Assembly: GCF_902859595.1 (NCBI RefSeq)
Contig: NZ_CADIJQ010000013.1
Span: 1-64,000 of the forward strand
Reading direction: 5' to 3'
Source: Achromobacter kerstersii
GTDB taxonomy: Bacteria; Pseudomonadota; Gammaproteobacteria; Burkholderiales; Burkholderiaceae_B
DNA: 64,000 nt
Shown here piece by piece: positions 63,801 through 64,000 of this stretch. Below the pieces are notes generated by a model. The model worked only from the letters and a program-made list of their open reading frames with translations. It did no database searches and was not told the origin of the DNA. Made by a program: the position numbers and the translations under genes. How positions within the stretch are numbered: the stretch's first letter is position 1; each line of letters begins with the position of its first letter.

Positions 63801-63947
63801 GGTGTCCACCGACACGATGGGCTCGTCGATCTTCGGATATTCGCGCACCGTCAGCCGCGAGTACGAGATCAGGCCGATCAGCACGATGATCAGCGATAGC
63901 ACCGACGCAAACACCGGCCGCTTGATGCAAGTTTCCGAGATACGCAT
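60831..63947 (-). CDS. RND efflux pump inner-membrane transporter (HAE1 family)
   Basis: A 1038-residue trimeric drug/proton antiporter. Twelve membrane helices are arranged as one plus six plus five, with two large periplasmic loops. The proton-relay Asp pair is in AIGLVVDDAIVVLEN (helix 4). MRISETCIKRPVFASVLSLI is typical of the MexF/AcrB-like group with an N-terminal ISE motif. The C-terminus is a Pro/His/Ala tail. The periplasmic adaptor is expected just beyond the window edge, on the same strand. Confidence 0.93.
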   Translation of the reverse strand: MRISETCIKRPVFASVLSLIIVLIGLISYSRLTVREYPKIDEPIVSVDTTYKGASPEVIESQVTKPLEDQLAGIEGVDVMTSRSRSERSLINIKFNLSRNPDAAAAEVRDKVSRARRFLPDEIDEPIIGKVEADSQPIIYIAVESGSFSAIQTSDYINRYIKTRLSVLPGAAEVRVFGERLPSMRIYVDRDKLAAYGLTVQDVEAALRSQNVEIPAGRIESRAREFSVVSSTDLQTPAQFEDVIVANVKGYPVRLRDVSKVEIAAASDRVLSRFNGKPAINIGVTRQSTANPLELSKAARQEVERLNETLPAGMKLTIAYDSSVFIERSIDSVFHTIGEAIILVVLVIFFFLRNLRASIIPIVTIPVSLVGACALMYFFGFSINTLTLLAMVLAIGLVVDDAIVVLENIYRHIEEGMPRKEAALRGSKEIGFAVVAMTMTLVTVYAPLAFATGRTGRLFIEFALALAGAVLVSGFVALTLTPMMCSVLLRHESSHSRWYNLIEGWLNALSNGYRRLLGASLRHRWLVVVIGLAVAAGSGVLFKVVKSELAPIEDRGVVFGIVSSPEGATLNYTLDSMLGIEKFYSQIPEASGSQVTVGFPTVTDGTAILRLKPWEERDRKQQAITQQLQPQFASLPGVRAFPTNPPSLGQSARSKPVEFIIMSQASYAELSRLTEVFLTELRKYPGLLNLDTDLRLNTPELRVRVDRDKMADVGANVDTVGRTLESMLGGRQVTRYKDEGEQYDVIVQVTPRDRANPTDISGIYVRARDGSMVQLDNLLGVHEGVSPQSLNHFNRLRAVKIDAAVAPGYALGEVLTHMHQVARDVLPNTIITDLDGQSREFRDSSGSIYLVFGMALAFIYLVLAAQFESWRNPFIIMLSVPLSMTGALLALWLTGGTLSIYSQIGLITLVGLITKHGILIVEFTNQLRDEGRELFAAVTEASVLRLRPILMTTGAMVLGTVPLALSTGAGAESRQQIGWVLVGGLMLGTLLTLFVVPVAYTLIATARKKPGHAGSAEHPPAHPPGAHTPPASANAASE

Positions 63948-64000
63948 TGCGTCACCGCCAAGAAAAAATGTGAGCCGGCCTCACGTGCCGCTGCCGACGA
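63948..64000. other. Window edge upstream of the RND gene
   Basis: Fifty-three bases with no assigned gene. On the minus strand the sequence GGCAGCGGCACGTGA could be the end of an upstream adaptor-protein gene, but too little is visible to decide. Confidence 0.4.

Overview
The window is about 64 kb of GC-rich chromosome from a beta-proteobacterium of the Alcaligenaceae, most likely Achromobacter or a close Bordetella relative. The evidence is the complete ybgC-tolQRAB-pal-cpoB cluster, the many TctA/TctB-type (tripartite tricarboxylate) transporter genes, a four-gene locus matching the Bordetella lgm lipid A glucosamine genes, and the codon and base composition. There is no phage, integrase, IS element, CRISPR array or rRNA operon. 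The region reads as ordinary core plus metabolic-accessory chromosome.

Layout. 1-711: gene-free, with several short repeats. 712-8000: Lrp-type regulator divergent from hppD (tyrosine catabolism), then msrA, a small cytochrome c, ilvD, lgt, a SIMPL-domain periplasmic protein, a probable 6S RNA, zapA and a coiled-coil partner gene. 8000-21260: metabolic and transport region with two tctB-tctA pairs, a gamma-glutamyltransferase-like gene, a 3-hydroxyisobutyrate-dehydrogenase-family gene, azoR with a divergent LysR gene, a GhrA-like reductase, a TctD/TctE-like two-component system and rppH. 21320-30330: proS, ybgC-tolQRAB-pal-cpoB, and a FecCD/FecE-type metal-chelate ABC pair attached to cpoB by overlapping stop and start codons.

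30400-43130: a patchwork of small loci: YbaK-type deacylase, hydrolase, Lrp regulator divergent from an EamA exporter, an EF-G gene outside any str operon, a universal stress protein, a rhodanese-like protein, a MocR regulator divergent from a frameshifted EamA gene followed by a LysE exporter, lrgAB with a divergent LysR gene, and a lipoprotein hydrolase. 43290-49580: one seven-gene operon with a DapA-superfamily lyase/aldolase, a complete branched-chain-amino-acid-type ABC transporter (LivGFJHM order) and a terminal GntR/FCD regulator. 49560-51035: PACE-family efflux gene divergent from a LysR gene. 51150-55000: lgm-like lipid A phosphate decoration cluster. 55250-64000: GNAT acetyltransferase, gltS with an orphan TAXI lipoprotein, small proteins, UPF0178, tRNA-Val(CAC), dnaQ and an RND efflux pump inner-membrane gene.

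Regulation is visible as many divergent regulator/target pairs with inverted repeats between them. The clearest is a perfect 19-bp palindrome upstream of the MocR gene. Two short-period minisatellites (12 bp and 13 bp) each run into the stop codon of a minus-strand gene. The best leads are the MocR operator, the LivF Walker-A Lys-to-Arg change, the uncharacterised DapA/ABC operon, the two minisatellites, the tctBA leader with a terminator, and the GltS-TAXI pairing. No wholly new multi-gene system is evident.
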